DNA from: Lysobacteraceae bacterium
GTDB lineage: Bacteria; Pseudomonadota; Gammaproteobacteria; Xanthomonadales; Rhodanobacteraceae
Assembly (NCBI GenBank): GCA_021372495.1
Contig: JAJFUF010000040.1
Location: 186,001 to 250,000 of the forward strand
Direction of reading: 5' to 3'
Length of the DNA: 64,000 nucleotides
A program made the position numbers and the translations under genes. This document shows positions 10,559 through 18,950 of the stretch, piece after piece (positions within the stretch are counted from its first letter, which is position 1; every line of letters begins with the position of its first letter). The notes under the pieces are model-generated. The model was not told the origin of the DNA and ran no database searches. It saw only the letters and a program-made list of their open reading frames with translations.

Positions 10559-10672
10559 CTACCCGGCCGATACTGGGGGCAGCGGTCGACGCGCGCGCGA
10601 GGTCATGCCGGCGGCCATGCGGGCGCTGGTCAGGACGGGGACGTTGGCGTGGCGGTGGCTCATGGATGTCAT
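10559..10672 (-). CDS. Putative arginine leader peptide of the arg operon
   Basis: A short frame on the minus strand runs from ATG at 10672 (37 residues) or 10663 (34 residues, MSHRHANV) to TAG at 10561-10559. It contains five Arg codons. Three of them fall in SRARR (CGC-GCG-CGT-CGA) about 12 codons before the stop. The stop overlaps the segment able to act as antiterminator for the downstream hairpin. A ribosome stalled at the Arg cluster would leave that segment free, and one reaching the stop would cover it. This geometry fits ribosome-mediated attenuation. No good Shine-Dalgarno is visible, which is the main weakness. The rest of the 10419-10797 gap shows no other gene. Confidence 0.5.
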   Translation of the reverse strand: MTSMSHRHANVPVLTSARMAAGMTSRARRPLPPVSAG

Positions 10673-10752
10673 GGCGCGGATCAGGCGGCCATCATGGCAC
10701 GGATGTTTTTCTTGCCGCAACCGACGCTCGCAGGCGGCACCCGGAAATGCGA

Positions 10753-10772
10753 CGGCGGCCGCATGGCCGCCG
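10753..10772 (-). terminator. Hairpin after glycine-zipper gene
   Basis: The 8-bp stem CGGCGGCC/GGCCGCCG with loop GCAT lies 26 bp past the minus-strand stop at 10798. It has only a short ATTT after the stem, so terminator function is uncertain. Confidence 0.4.
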
Positions 10773-10797
10773 CCGCGGGTTCATGCCGGGACGCCGG

Positions 10798-11319
10798 TCA
10801 CTCGGCCGGGGTGACGCTGACGCGCACGCGCAGGCGTTCGCCCGGATCGTAGTCCAGCCGCGACACGTAGGTTTCGCCGCGGAAGCGGTATTCGACGTCG
10901 TAGCCGACGACGCGGCGGTCGTCGCGCACGGCGCTGACGTCGCGGCAAACCGTCTGGTTGTCGGTATAGGTGCCGCCACGGCCGGCGCGGTTGCCGATCG
11001 CGCCGCCGATCACGGCGCCGCCGACCGTCGCGGCCTTGCGGCCGTCGCCCTTGCCGACGGTGTGGCCGAGCGCGCCGCCGACGATCGCGCCGATCACGGT
11101 GCCGGCCGTGCTGCCGCCGCTGTCCTGGCGCACCACCGGCTGGTCGTAGCATTCCTGGCGCGGCTGCTCGACGCGCACGCTCTCGTACACGGGATCGACG
11201 CGCAGCACGTCCGCCCATGCGTAATGGGCGTTGTCGTCCTGGCGGTAGTAGCCGGGCGACTGCGCCTGCGCCGCCGCGGCGACCAGCAGGAACAGAGCCG
11301 GCAACATCAGTTTGCGCAT
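10798..11319 (-). CDS. Glycine-zipper (17-kDa antigen-type) envelope protein
   Basis: This 173-residue protein has a Sec signal peptide (MRKLMLPALFLLVAAAAQAQ) and then a polar segment. A central glycine zipper follows, roughly residues 80-115, with TVIGAIVGGALGHTVGKGDG and a second GGAVIGGAIGN turn. This is the Rickettsia 17-kDa surface antigen/YMGG pattern, proteins of the periplasm or outer membrane. There is no lipobox Cys at the cleavage site. ATG at 11319 was chosen because GGAGG lies 8 bp upstream and it gives a compact signal peptide. Its specific function is unknown. Confidence 0.8.
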   Translation of the reverse strand: MRKLMLPALFLLVAAAAQAQSPGYYRQDDNAHYAWADVLRVDPVYESVRVEQPRQECYDQPVVRQDSGGSTAGTVIGAIVGGALGHTVGKGDGRKAATVGGAVIGGAIGNRAGRGGTYTDNQTVCRDVSAVRDDRRVVGYDVEYRFRGETYVSRLDYDPGERLRVRVSVTPAE

Positions 11320-11420
11320 GGCGGCCTCCATCGGGGCGTTGCGGGGCACTCGCATGCCCTCTCTGGCCGATATTCCAGCAAAACCACGCTGAATCGGGGC
11401 TAAGGGCCGCCGCGCGCTGT

Positions 11421-11426
11421 TAAAAT
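11421..11426 (+). promoter_or_regulatory. Possible -10 of cysS
   Basis: TAAAAT lies 57 bp before the cysS ATG. No clear -35 is seen at the proper distance. Confidence 0.35.
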
Positions 11427-11482
11427 CGTCCGTCCGCCCGCATCTGGAACGGGTGGGTCCCTACCCGCACGCAGGCCCAGGC

Positions 11483-12871
11483 ATGCAGATCAGGCTCTAC
11501 AACACCCTCAGCCGCCAGCTCGAACCGTTCGTCCCGCTCGACCCCGAACGGGTGACGATGTACGTGTGCGGACCGACCGTCTACAACTACGTGCACATCG
11601 GCAACGCGCGGCCGCCGGTGGTGTTCGGCCTGCTGGCGCGGCTGCTGCGCCGGCACTATCCGCACGTGCTGTACGCCCGCAACGTCACCGACGTCGACGA
11701 CAAGATCAACGCCGCCGCGCACGCCGCCGGCCTGCCGATCGCGGCCATCGCAGAACGCTACGCCGCCGCCTACCGCGAGGACATGGCCAGGCTCGGCGTC
11801 GATCCGCCGGACCTCGAGCCGCACGCCACCGCGCACATCCCGCAGATCATCGCCATGTGCGAGCGCCTGATCGCCGACGGCCACGCCTACGTCGCCGACG
11901 GCCACGTGCTGTTCGACGTCGGCAGCTATCCGGAATACGGCCGGCTGTCGCGGCGCTCGACCGAGGACATGATCGCCGGCGCGCGCGTCGAGGTGGCGCC
12001 GTACAAGAAAAGCCCCGGCGATTTCGTGCTGTGGAAGCCGTCCACGCCCGACCTGCCGGGCTGGGACAGCCCGTGGGGCCGCGGCCGCCCGGGCTGGCAC
12101 ATCGAATGCTCGGCGATGTCCGAGGCGCACCTCGGCGAGACCATCGACATCCACGCCGGCGGCAACGACCTGATGTTCCCGCACCACGAGAACGAGATCG
12201 CGCAGAGCACCTGCGCGCACGGCGGCAAGCCGTTCGCGCGCTACTGGCTGCACAACGGCATGCTCACCTTCGACGGCAGGAAGATGTCGAAGTCGCTGGG
12301 CAACGTGCTGGTCCTGCACGAGCTGCTGCAGCGGCACCCCGCCGAGGCGCTGCGCTTCCTGCTGCTGAAGGCGCACTACCGGCAGCCGCTGGACTGGTCG
12401 GACGCGGCGCTGACCCAGGCGCTGCGTACGCTGGACGGCTGGTACGGCGTGCTGCGCGACCTCGCCCACGTCGCCACGACCGCCGCCGACCGCGAGGTGC
12501 CTGCGGCGCTGGAAGCCGCGCTGTGCGACGACCTCAACACGCCCGAGGCGTTCGCCGTGCTGGCGAAGCTCGCCGAGGACGCGCGCCAGGCGGCCACGCC
12601 CGCCGCGCAGCGCCGCGCCAAGGGCGCGCTGCTCGGCGGCGGCGCGCTGCTCGGCCTGCTGCAGCAGGATCCCGAGGTCTGGTTCAAGCAGGCCGCGCCC
12701 GGCGCCGCGGTCGACGCCGCCGCGGTGGAATCGCTGCTGGAGCAGCGCCGCGCCGCGCGCGCATCGCGCGACTGGACGCGCGCCGACGCGATCCGCGACG
12801 AACTGGCCGCGATGGGCGTCGCCATCGAGGACGGCCCGCAAGGCACCCGCTGGAGAATGGCAAACGCATGA
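11483..12871 (+). CDS. cysS: Cysteinyl-tRNA synthetase
   Basis: CysS charges tRNA(Cys). The 462-residue class I synthetase has the zinc ligand Cys29 in YVCGPTVY, the HIGN form of the HIGH motif at residues 38-41, the zinc-binding ECSAM and HHENEIAQ segments, and KMSKS in [10 protein letters not shown]. The C-terminal helical domain with [13 protein letters not shown] is complete. ATG at 11483 (MQIRLYN) matches the usual start. Upstream in-frame codons to 11453 are not conserved. The stop overlaps the sufE ATG by 4 bases. Confidence 0.96.
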   Translation: MQIRLYNTLSRQLEPFVPLDPERVTMYVCGPTVYNYVHIGNARPPVVFGLLARLLRRHYPHVLYARNVTDVDDKINAAAHAAGLPIAAIAERYAAAYREDMARLGVDPPDLEPHATAHIPQIIAMCERLIADGHAYVADGHVLFDVGSYPEYGRLSRRSTEDMIAGARVEVAPYKKSPGDFVLWKPSTPDLPGWDSPWGRGRPGWHIECSAMSEAHLGETIDIHAGGNDLMFPHHENEIAQSTCAHGGKPFARYWLHNGMLTFDGRKMSKSLGNVLVLHELLQRHPAEALRFLLLKAHYRQPLDWSDAALTQALRTLDGWYGVLRDLAHVATTAADREVPAALEAALCDDLNTPEAFAVLAKLAEDARQAATPAAQRRAKGALLGGGALLGLLQQDPEVWFKQAAPGAAVDAAAVESLLEQRRAARASRDWTRADAIRDELAAMGVAIEDGPQGTRWRMANA

Positions 12872-13299
12872 ACACCGAAGCCACCGCGCTCGAGGCCGAG
12901 CGGGCCATCGTCGATGAGTTCGCCTACTTCGGCGACTGGACCGAGCGCTACCAGTACCTGATCGATCTCGGCCGCAAGCTGCCGCCGCTGCCGGCGGAGC
13001 TGATGACCGAGGCATACAAGGTGCACGGCTGCCAGTCGCAGGTGTGGGTGGTCGCCGAGGGCGACGCGCAGCGGATCGAATTTCGCGCGGCCAGCGACTC
13101 GGCGATCGTGTCCGGCCTGATCGCGCTGCTGCTGCGCGTCTATTCCGGACGCTCCGCCGCGGAAATCCTCGCCACCGACCCCGGGTTCGTGCAGGAGATC
13201 GGGCTGGCCAAGCACCTTTCGCCGACGCGCTCGAACGGCCTGGCCGCGATGCTGAAGACCGTGCGCGCACACGCCGAACGCGCGCTGGCGGCCGCTTGA
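12868..13299 (+). CDS. sufE: Cysteine desulfurase activator SufE
   Basis: SufE accepts persulfide sulfur from the desulfurase SufS for Fe-S cluster assembly. The 143-residue protein has the acceptor Cys55 in HGCQSQVW, preceded by the family's ExYKVxGC-like context, and the C-terminal [12 protein letters not shown] segment. The ATG overlaps the cysS stop (ATGA), so cysteine charging and cysteine desulfuration genes share a transcript. No sufS or other suf genes are nearby. CsdE is the alternative family name. Confidence 0.9.
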   Translation: MNTEATALEAERAIVDEFAYFGDWTERYQYLIDLGRKLPPLPAELMTEAYKVHGCQSQVWVVAEGDAQRIEFRAASDSAIVSGLIALLLRVYSGRSAAEILATDPGFVQEIGLAKHLSPTRSNGLAAMLKTVRAHAERALAAA

Positions 13300-13424
13300 A
13301 CGCCGGTTGCGCGTCGCCGCATCCGGCCGGCGCGGCATCCCGGGCGCGCGCGGCGGATCCACCGCTGCACGGCTTGATCCACCCTTCCAGGTAGCGCCCG
13401 GCGAAGGCGACGGGAAACAACTGC

Positions 13425-13446
13425 GGGCGCCTGCGTGCAGGCGCCC
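13425..13446. terminator. Perfect palindrome between sufE and dksA
   Basis: GGGCGCCTGC (13425-13434) and GCAGGCGCCC (13437-13446) form a perfect 22-bp inverted repeat. On the minus strand the stem is followed by a T-rich stretch (TTGTTT), so it may end dksA transcription. The rest of the 13300-13548 gap shows no gene. Confidence 0.4.
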
Positions 13447-13500
13447 CATCGCAACCGCCTGCGGCATCGCCTCCGACGCGGCCGGAAGGCAAGACGTCGA

Positions 13501-13519
13501 GGCCCCGCGTTGCGGGGCC
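13501..13519. terminator. Hairpin between convergent sufE and dksA
   Basis: Stem GGCCCCGC/GCGGGGCC with loop GTT. No T-run follows on either strand, so it is only a probable terminator. Confidence 0.4.
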
Positions 13520-13548
13520 CCGGACGCACATCGCGCTTGGAAGCGGGA

Positions 13549-14565
13549 TCAGTCGCCCATCTGCTTGCGCAGATGCTCGCGGCGCTCCTGAGCGTCGAGG
13601 CTCAAGGTGGCGATCGGGCGCGCTTCCAGGCGCTCCACGCCGATTTCCTCGTCGGTTTCCTCGCAGAAGCCGTAGCGGCCTTCCTCGATGCGCCGCAGCG
13701 CCTTGTCGATCTTGGCGATCAGCTTGCGGTAGCGGTCGCGGGTGCGCAGCTCCAGCGAGTTCTCGGTTTCGCGGGTGGCGCGCTCGGCATCGTCGCCGAC
13801 GTCGCGCACTTCCTCGCGCAGGTTCTCCATGGTCTGCCGCGATTCCTCGACCAACTGGTCGCGCCAGTCGCGCAGCTTGTTGCGGAAGTAGGCGAGCTGC
13901 GCGGGATTCATGTACTCCTCGTCCGGCGAGGGGCGGTATCCCTTGGGCAGTTCGATGTTGACCGTGGCCGGCAGCGCGTAGCGGCCGTCCTCACGGGTGA
14001 CGCCAGGTTCGTTGTTGGGGGCGACGATCGCCACCCGCGGTTTGGCTAGGGCGTTCTCGGACTTCACGGGCTTCTTGATCTGGGGAGATACGGTCTCGAT
14101 CGGACGTGCCTTGGCGACGACGGCGCCGGCACGCGTTGCTGCCGCCTCCTTGCGTGCGGGTCGGGCTGCCGGCACGGGCTTCGCCGGACGCTTCGCCGCC
14201 GGCTTCGAAACCCGCTTCGCAACCGGCTTCGCCGCGACGCGCGGCGCGGACCCGGCCGCCTTCACCGGTTTCTTCTTCGCCGCCGCCACGACCTTTTTTG
14301 CCGCCGGACGGGCCGCCTTCAGCGGCTTCTTCGCGGCCGGCTTGGCCTTCGTGGCCGCCGGCTTGACCGCCTTGGCCGCCTTCCTCGGCACCGACCTGGG
14401 CTTGGCCGCCGGTTTCGCCGGTTTCCTCGCCGCCGGCCTGACCGGCTTCTTCGCGGCCTTGGCCGGACGCGCAGCAGGCTTCGCCTTTTTCGCGACCTTG
14501 GACACGACGCGGGTTTTGGTCTTCGCGGCCTTGCTCGATGCGGTGTTGTGCTTTGACTTCGCCAT
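13549..14565 (-). CDS. dksA: DksA-like protein with long Lys/Ala/Pro N-terminus
   Basis: The last 150 residues or so of this 338-residue protein match DksA, which binds the RNA polymerase secondary channel and with ppGpp controls rRNA and amino-acid promoters. The coiled-coil region contains NPAQLAYFRNKLRDW and DRYRKLIAKIDKAL. The zinc-finger region keeps only one Cys (GFCEETDEEIG, then IATLSLDAQERRE), so a four-Cys zinc site is absent. This Cys-poor form is known in several proteobacteria. The first 150 residues are a highly basic Lys-Ala-Pro repeat, histone-H1-like, which might bind nucleic acid. A promoter TTGCTG-N17-TATAAC is seen upstream. Confidence 0.85.
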   Translation of the reverse strand: MAKSKHNTASSKAAKTKTRVVSKVAKKAKPAARPAKAAKKPVRPAARKPAKPAAKPRSVPRKAAKAVKPAATKAKPAAKKPLKAARPAAKKVVAAAKKKPVKAAGSAPRVAAKPVAKRVSKPAAKRPAKPVPAARPARKEAAATRAGAVVAKARPIETVSPQIKKPVKSENALAKPRVAIVAPNNEPGVTREDGRYALPATVNIELPKGYRPSPDEEYMNPAQLAYFRNKLRDWRDQLVEESRQTMENLREEVRDVGDDAERATRETENSLELRTRDRYRKLIAKIDKALRRIEEGRYGFCEETDEEIGVERLEARPIATLSLDAQERREHLRKQMGD

Positions 14566-14597
14566 TTCCCTACACCATTGTGGCTCGGCGGCGGGGT

Positions 14598-14626
14598 GTT
14601 ATAGCCTAGAACCTTGGCACCAGCAA
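14598..14626 (-). promoter_or_regulatory. Promoter of the DksA-like gene
   Basis: On the minus strand TTGCTG (14626-14621) is followed after 17 bp by TATAAC (14603-14598). The predicted start is near 14591, leaving a leader of about 26 nt. Confidence 0.55.
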
Positions 14627-14679
14627 CCGCCTTGCAAACCCGCGTCGCATCTGGGCTGGCGAAGGCTTACGGCGCGCCC

Positions 14680-14940
14680 GTGACGCGACTCATCCTGTTC
14701 CTGATCGCCTGCTACAAACGCCTGCTCAGCCCGCTGCTGGGCGCGAACTGCCGGTTCCATCCGAGCTGTTCGAGCTACGCACGGGTCGCGGTCGCGCGCT
14801 TCGGCCCGCTGCGCGGGTCGATCCTCGCGACATGGCGCATCCTGCGCTGCCAGCCGCTGTGCACGGGCGGTCTCGATCCCGTGCCCGAACGCTTCACTTT
14901 GGCGCGCTGCCGCGCGCACGGAGACAACACACATGCATGA
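14680..14940 (+). CDS. yidD: Membrane protein insertion efficiency factor YidD
   Basis: This 86-residue small inner-membrane-associated protein aids YidC-dependent insertion. It shows the family pattern LSPLLGANCRFHPSCSSYAR, then LRCQPLCTGGLDPVP. The GTG at 14680 (TRLILFLIACYKR) gives the usual length. An in-frame TTG at 14614 would add 22 unconserved residues. The gene is normally beside yidC and rnpA but here precedes pyrC and overlaps it by 8 bp, so the two may be co-translated. Confidence 0.9.
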   Translation: MTRLILFLIACYKRLLSPLLGANCRFHPSCSSYARVAVARFGPLRGSILATWRILRCQPLCTGGLDPVPERFTLARCRAHGDNTHA

Positions 14941-16270
14941 TGCCTGGCTGATCACCAACGCGGAGCTGGTCAACGAAGGCCGCCGCTTCCACGCCGATTT
15001 GCGCGTGCGCGGCGGCCGCATCGAGGCGATCGCGCCGACGCTGGCGGCGCGCGCCGACGAGCGCGTCTACGACGCCGCCGGCCTGTGGCTGCTGCCGGGC
15101 ATGATCGACGACCAGGTGCACTTCCGCGAGCCGGGGCTGACCCACAAGGCCGACATCGCGCACGAATCGCGCGCCTGCGTCGCCGGCGGCATCACCAGCT
15201 ACATGGAGATGCCGAACACCCGGCCGCCGGCGACCAACCGCGAGGCGCTGGAGGCGAAGTACGCGCGCGCCGCGGAAGTCTCCGTCGCCAACTACGGCTT
15301 CTACCTCGGCGCCACCAACGACAACCTCGACGACATCCGCACGCTCGATCCGAAGGCCGCGCCCGGCATCAAGGTGTTCATGGGTTCGTCCACCGGCAAC
15401 ATGCTGGTGGACAATCCGCAAACGCTGGACGGCATCTTCCGCGAGGCGCCGACGCCGATCATCACGCACTGCGAAGACACCCCCATGATCGACGCCAACC
15501 TCGCCCGCACGCGCGAGCGTTTCGGCGACGCCATTCCCGTCGAGCAGCATCCGCTGATCCGCTCGCGCGAGGCCTGCATCAAGTCCACGCGGCTGGCGAT
15601 CGAGCTGGCGCGCCGCCACGGCACGCGCCTGCACGTGCTGCACATCTCCACCGCCGACGAGCTGGCGCTGTTCGAGCCCGGCCCGGTCGCCGGCAAGCGC
15701 ATCACCGCCGAGACCTGCGTGCACTTCCTGCATTTCTGCGACGCCGACTACGCGCGCCTCGGCCACCGCATCAAGTGCAATCCGGCGATCAAGACCGCGG
15801 CCGACCGCGAGGCGATTACGCGCGCGCTGGCCGAGGGCCGCATCGACGTGCTCGCCACCGACCACGCCCCGCACCTCGCCAGCGAGAAGGCCGAGCCGTA
15901 CGTGCGCGCGCCGTCCGGGTTGCCGCTGGTGCAGTACGCGCTGCAGTGCGCGCTGGAGCGCGTGTTCGACGGCAAGCTGACGCTGGAGCGCGTGGTCGAG
16001 GCGGTCACGCACGCGCCGGCGACGCTGTTCAACGTGCGCGATCGCGGCTACCTGCGCGAAGGCTACGCGGCCGACCTCACGCTGGTGGACCCGCAGCGCC
16101 CGCACACGGTCAGCGCCGCCGAGGTGCTGTCGAAGTGCGGCTGGTCGCCGTTCGAGGGCGAGACCTTCCGCAGCTCGATCGCCGCCACCTTCGTCAACGG
16201 CCGCCTGGCCTGGGACGGCCAGCGGGTCGACGACGACGTGCGCGGCGAACGGCTCGCCTTCGCGCGCTGA
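14933..16270 (+). CDS. pyrC: Dihydroorotase
   Basis: This 445-residue amidohydrolase closes carbamoyl aspartate to dihydroorotate in pyrimidine synthesis. The metal ligands are visible: HFRE (DQVHFREPG), the Lys of GIKVFMGSST (candidate carbamylated residue), THCED, LHVLHISTADE and the Asp of ATDHAPH. The length and DDQVHFREPG place it in the long, type I-like dihydroorotase group rather than the short E. coli PyrC. Allantoinase is the main alternative but no purine genes are nearby. It is followed by a very strong bidirectional terminator. Confidence 0.9.
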   Translation: MHDAWLITNAELVNEGRRFHADLRVRGGRIEAIAPTLAARADERVYDAAGLWLLPGMIDDQVHFREPGLTHKADIAHESRACVAGGITSYMEMPNTRPPATNREALEAKYARAAEVSVANYGFYLGATNDNLDDIRTLDPKAAPGIKVFMGSSTGNMLVDNPQTLDGIFREAPTPIITHCEDTPMIDANLARTRERFGDAIPVEQHPLIRSREACIKSTRLAIELARRHGTRLHVLHISTADELALFEPGPVAGKRITAETCVHFLHFCDADYARLGHRIKCNPAIKTAADREAITRALAEGRIDVLATDHAPHLASEKAEPYVRAPSGLPLVQYALQCALERVFDGKLTLERVVEAVTHAPATLFNVRDRGYLREGYAADLTLVDPQRPHTVSAAEVLSKCGWSPFEGETFRSSIAATFVNGRLAWDGQRVDDDVRGERLAFAR

Positions 16271-16309
16271 GCGCACTGCGGCCGGCGGCGCGTTCCGTCC
16301 GCCGCCACG

Positions 16310-16338
16310 AAAAACGCGCGGCCAGGCCGCGCGTTTTT
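16310..16338. terminator. Bidirectional intrinsic terminator pyrC/folE2
   Basis: A perfect 13-bp stem AAAAACGCGCGGC/GCCGCGCGTTTTT with loop CAG. T-runs occur on both strands, serving convergent pyrC and folE2. Confidence 0.85.
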
Positions 16339-16359
16339 CGTTGCCGCACGCAGGACCGA

Positions 16360-17334
16360 TCAGCGCGCGCGCAGCGGCGCCAGCGCGTGATCGGCCGGCC
16401 CATAGCCACCTTCCACGCCCTTGGTGGCGATCGCCACCGCGTTGTGCGGGTGCAGGCTTTCGTAATGCGAGGCGCGCAGCCAGAAATCGGCGATGCGCTC
16501 GTCGGCGTCCAGCGCCTGCTGCATGCGCCGCGCGGCGTCCTCGCAGAACATCAGGTTGGTGCCGTTGAGCAGGGCGAAGCGCTGCTCGTCGACGCGCTTG
16601 ACCGCGGTCTGCACCGGCGTCTGCAGCGCGTCCTCGATGCGGTCGATCAGGTCGATCAGCGGGAAGTCGAAGCCCGGGTTGAGGCGTACGCGCACCTCGG
16701 CCGCGCTGCGCTGACTGTGCGGCGTGGCGCGCATGCCCCGCTCGCTGCCGAGCCAGGCCAGCACGGCGTCGCGGTCGAGCGCACCGTCGGCGGGGAAGTC
16801 CTGCGCGAAGCCCTCCTGGACCAACTGCCGCGCCAGCGCCGCCGAGGCCGGGCAGGTGGAGGAGTACAGCACCTCGGTGGCCAGCTCGACGCCGAACTGG
16901 CCGCGCTCCATGCCCGCCGTGATCGTCACCGGATAGGATTTCCAGCCACGGTTGTCGCTGACCAGTGCCGGCCGCCGCACCAGGTGCTCGAACGCCACGC
17001 GCACCATCGCGCGGTCGGACAGGTCGGCGTGCGAATCGAGGAAGCCGCGCAGCAGTCGGCGCAGCGAGCTCGGCGTCAGCGGCTCGGCGGCGAGCGCCTG
17101 GTCCACGTGCAGGTACAGGCGCGACATGTGGATGCCGCGCGCCTCCGGCCTGCCCAGGTTGACGTAGGCGGCGACACGCGCGCTGGACTGCACGGTGCCG
17201 CCGTCGGCGGCGGCCAGGCGCACCGGCACCTCGATCTCGTCCATGCCGACCCAGTCGAGCCGCCCGGCCACGTGGGGCGTGGCTTCGACGGCGACGTCGG
17301 GCATCTCGCGCACGGTGTTGTCGTCGGTCGGCAT
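16360..17334 (-). CDS. folE2: GTP cyclohydrolase FolE2
   Basis: FolE2 (type IB) makes dihydroneopterin triphosphate from GTP, the first step of folate and queuosine-precursor synthesis. The 324-residue protein has the conserved Cys segment SSTCPASAALARQL and TPHSQRS with AEVRV. It also has the C-terminal HYESLHPHNAVA region. FolE2 often replaces zinc-dependent FolE when zinc is scarce, but I see no Zur-like site here. ATG at 17334 (MPTDDN) is chosen. Another in-frame ATG is at 17349, and neither has a strong ribosome site. It stands alone, convergent with pyrC. Confidence 0.9.
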   Translation of the reverse strand: MPTDDNTVREMPDVAVEATPHVAGRLDWVGMDEIEVPVRLAAADGGTVQSSARVAAYVNLGRPEARGIHMSRLYLHVDQALAAEPLTPSSLRRLLRGFLDSHADLSDRAMVRVAFEHLVRRPALVSDNRGWKSYPVTITAGMERGQFGVELATEVLYSSTCPASAALARQLVQEGFAQDFPADGALDRDAVLAWLGSERGMRATPHSQRSAAEVRVRLNPGFDFPLIDLIDRIEDALQTPVQTAVKRVDEQRFALLNGTNLMFCEDAARRMQQALDADERIADFWLRASHYESLHPHNAVAIATKGVEGGYGPADHALAPLRAR

Positions 17335-17451
17335 GGCAGGTTCCCGCATGGATGGGCGGGCCGCGGCCCGCCTGAAAGGTCAACGATACGCCAACTGGGG
17401 CCGGATGCAGGCCGCGTCAATGGTTCCCGTGGGCGAACGACGCGTTCCGTC

Positions 17452-18285
17452 TCAGCGCGCCGCCCGCCAGACGCGCGCCGCGCGCCACAGGTGGAAGGCG
17501 TCGCCGAGGCCCGGCCGCGTCGGCGCGCGCAGCGCGGCCAGCGGGTCGGCGGCGCGCTGCGCGCGCGCCAGCACGGCCCGGTCCCCGCGCGCCCGCAGGC
17601 TGCGGAACAGCGACAGCGGGCCGGGCAGGCGCCGTGCCGCGTCCATCGCCGCCGCCAGCGCGCGCACCTGGTCGCGCAGCGCGGCGCTGCGCGCGGCGGA
17701 CGGCCGCGTCAGATCCTCGCGGGTCAGCTGATGCCGCGCCAGCAGCGCCATCGGCAGCGGCAGGCGTTCGTGGCCGCCCTCCGCATCCAGCGAGGCCAGC
17801 GCGGCGCCCAGATGGCCCAGCGCCGCCAGCCGCGCGGCGCGCGCCGGCGCAGCCTCGGGGCCGTACCAGAACGCCGTCTCCAGCGCGGCCAGCGCGCCGT
17901 GGAAGCGTTCGGCGGCGGCGAGCTGGGCGTCGAAATCGGGCACGCTGCCCTGCCCCAGCCGCTCCAGCGCGGCCGTCACCGGCGCGACGTACAGCGCCGC
18001 CGGCAGTGCCGCCGCGCGCGCATCGGCGAACAGCGCCTGGGTGAGCGGGTGCAGCGCCTCGCCCTGGCGCGCGCGCGCCAGTTCCTCGCCCCACCAGTTC
18101 AGCTTCACCGCCGCCACGTGCGGCTCGCGGATGCCGTAGGTGGCCGCGATCAGCTCATGCTCCAGGCAGGCCAGCGCGCAGCAGGCGTCGCGCTGCGCGG
18201 CGCCGAGGTAGCCCAGCGCGATCGCCTGTCCGGGCTCGGCGGTCAGCCACTTGCCGAGGAAACTTTCGAAACCCGAATCGCTCAT
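17452..18285 (-). CDS. Squalene/phytoene synthase-like protein, likely non-catalytic
   Basis: This 277-residue all-helical protein has the trans-isoprenyl synthase-like segment ATYGIREPHVAAVKLNWWGE. The pair of DxxxD metal motifs required by true squalene or phytoene synthases is not apparent. It resembles the NDUFAF6-like branch. The ATG overlaps the gph stop by 4 bases, and ubiG-gph lies directly upstream, so it is the third gene of a ubiquinone-related operon. A role in respiratory-chain or quinone metabolism is an inference from context. A second possibility is a divergent prenyl transferase. Confidence 0.65.
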   Translation of the reverse strand: MSDSGFESFLGKWLTAEPGQAIALGYLGAAQRDACCALACLEHELIAATYGIREPHVAAVKLNWWGEELARARQGEALHPLTQALFADARAAALPAALYVAPVTAALERLGQGSVPDFDAQLAAAERFHGALAALETAFWYGPEAAPARAARLAALGHLGAALASLDAEGGHERLPLPMALLARHQLTREDLTRPSAARSAALRDQVRALAAAMDAARRLPGPLSLFRSLRARGDRAVLARAQRAADPLAALRAPTRPGLGDAFHLWRAARVWRAAR

Positions 18286-18950
18286 GCGCAGTCCAGCCAG
18301 TCGATCAGGTCGGTCGGCGCGAGCGCCACCGCGTCGGCGTTCCAGGCGTGCGGGTCGCCGCCGTCGAGGTAGCCCCAGGCGGCCGCCACCGTGTAGGCGC
18401 CGGCGGCACGGCCGGCCTCGACGTCGCGCAGGTCGTCGCCGACGAACAGGCAGCGCCGCGGATCGAGCGCGATCTGCGTGCAGGCGTGCAGCACCGGCGC
18501 CGGATCGGGCTTCTTCACCGCCAGCGTGTCGCCGGACACCACCACCGCGGCGCGCTGCGCCAGGCCCAGCCGCTGCAGCAGCGGCGCGGTGAGGAAGCCG
18601 GGCTTGTTGGTGACCACGCCCCAGTGCACCCCGCATCCCTCCAGCGTGGACAGCAGCGCCTCGACGCCGTCGAACGGCCGCGTGCCTGCGCCGAGCACTT
18701 CGGCGTAGAGATCGAGATAGCGCGGCAGCAGCGCCGCGATCGCGTCGTCTTCGGCCGCGGGGAAACCGCGACGCAGCACCGCGCGCGCGCCGCGCGAAAC
18801 CACCGCGCGCACCGTCGCGTACGGCGGCGGCGCCACGCCGCGCTCGCCGCACAGCGCATCCAGCGCGGCGGCCAGGTCGGGAGCGCTGTCGAGCAGGGTG
18901 CCGTCGAGGTCGAACAGCACGCCATCGACGCGTTGCGGCAGCGGCTTCAT
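18282..18950 (-). CDS. gph: Phosphoglycolate phosphatase-type HAD hydrolase
   Basis: This 222-residue HAD hydrolase has motif I DLDGTLLDS (nucleophile Asp14, acid Asp16), motif II VTNKP, motif III KKPDPAP and motif IV VGDDLRDVEAGRAAG. The helical cap between residues 20 and 90 matches Gph/MupP-like enzymes. It starts within the ubiG stop (ATGA). Gph beside ubiG is a common pairing. In pseudomonads the equivalent gene is the N-acetylmuramate 6-phosphate phosphatase MupP, so the substrate could be either phosphoglycolate or MurNAc-6-P. Confidence 0.85.
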   Translation of the reverse strand: MKPLPQRVDGVLFDLDGTLLDSAPDLAAALDALCGERGVAPPPYATVRAVVSRGARAVLRRGFPAAEDDAIAALLPRYLDLYAEVLGAGTRPFDGVEALLSTLEGCGVHWGVVTNKPGFLTAPLLQRLGLAQRAAVVVSGDTLAVKKPDPAPVLHACTQIALDPRRCLFVGDDLRDVEAGRAAGAYTVAAAWGYLDGGDPHAWNADAVALAPTDLIDWLDCA

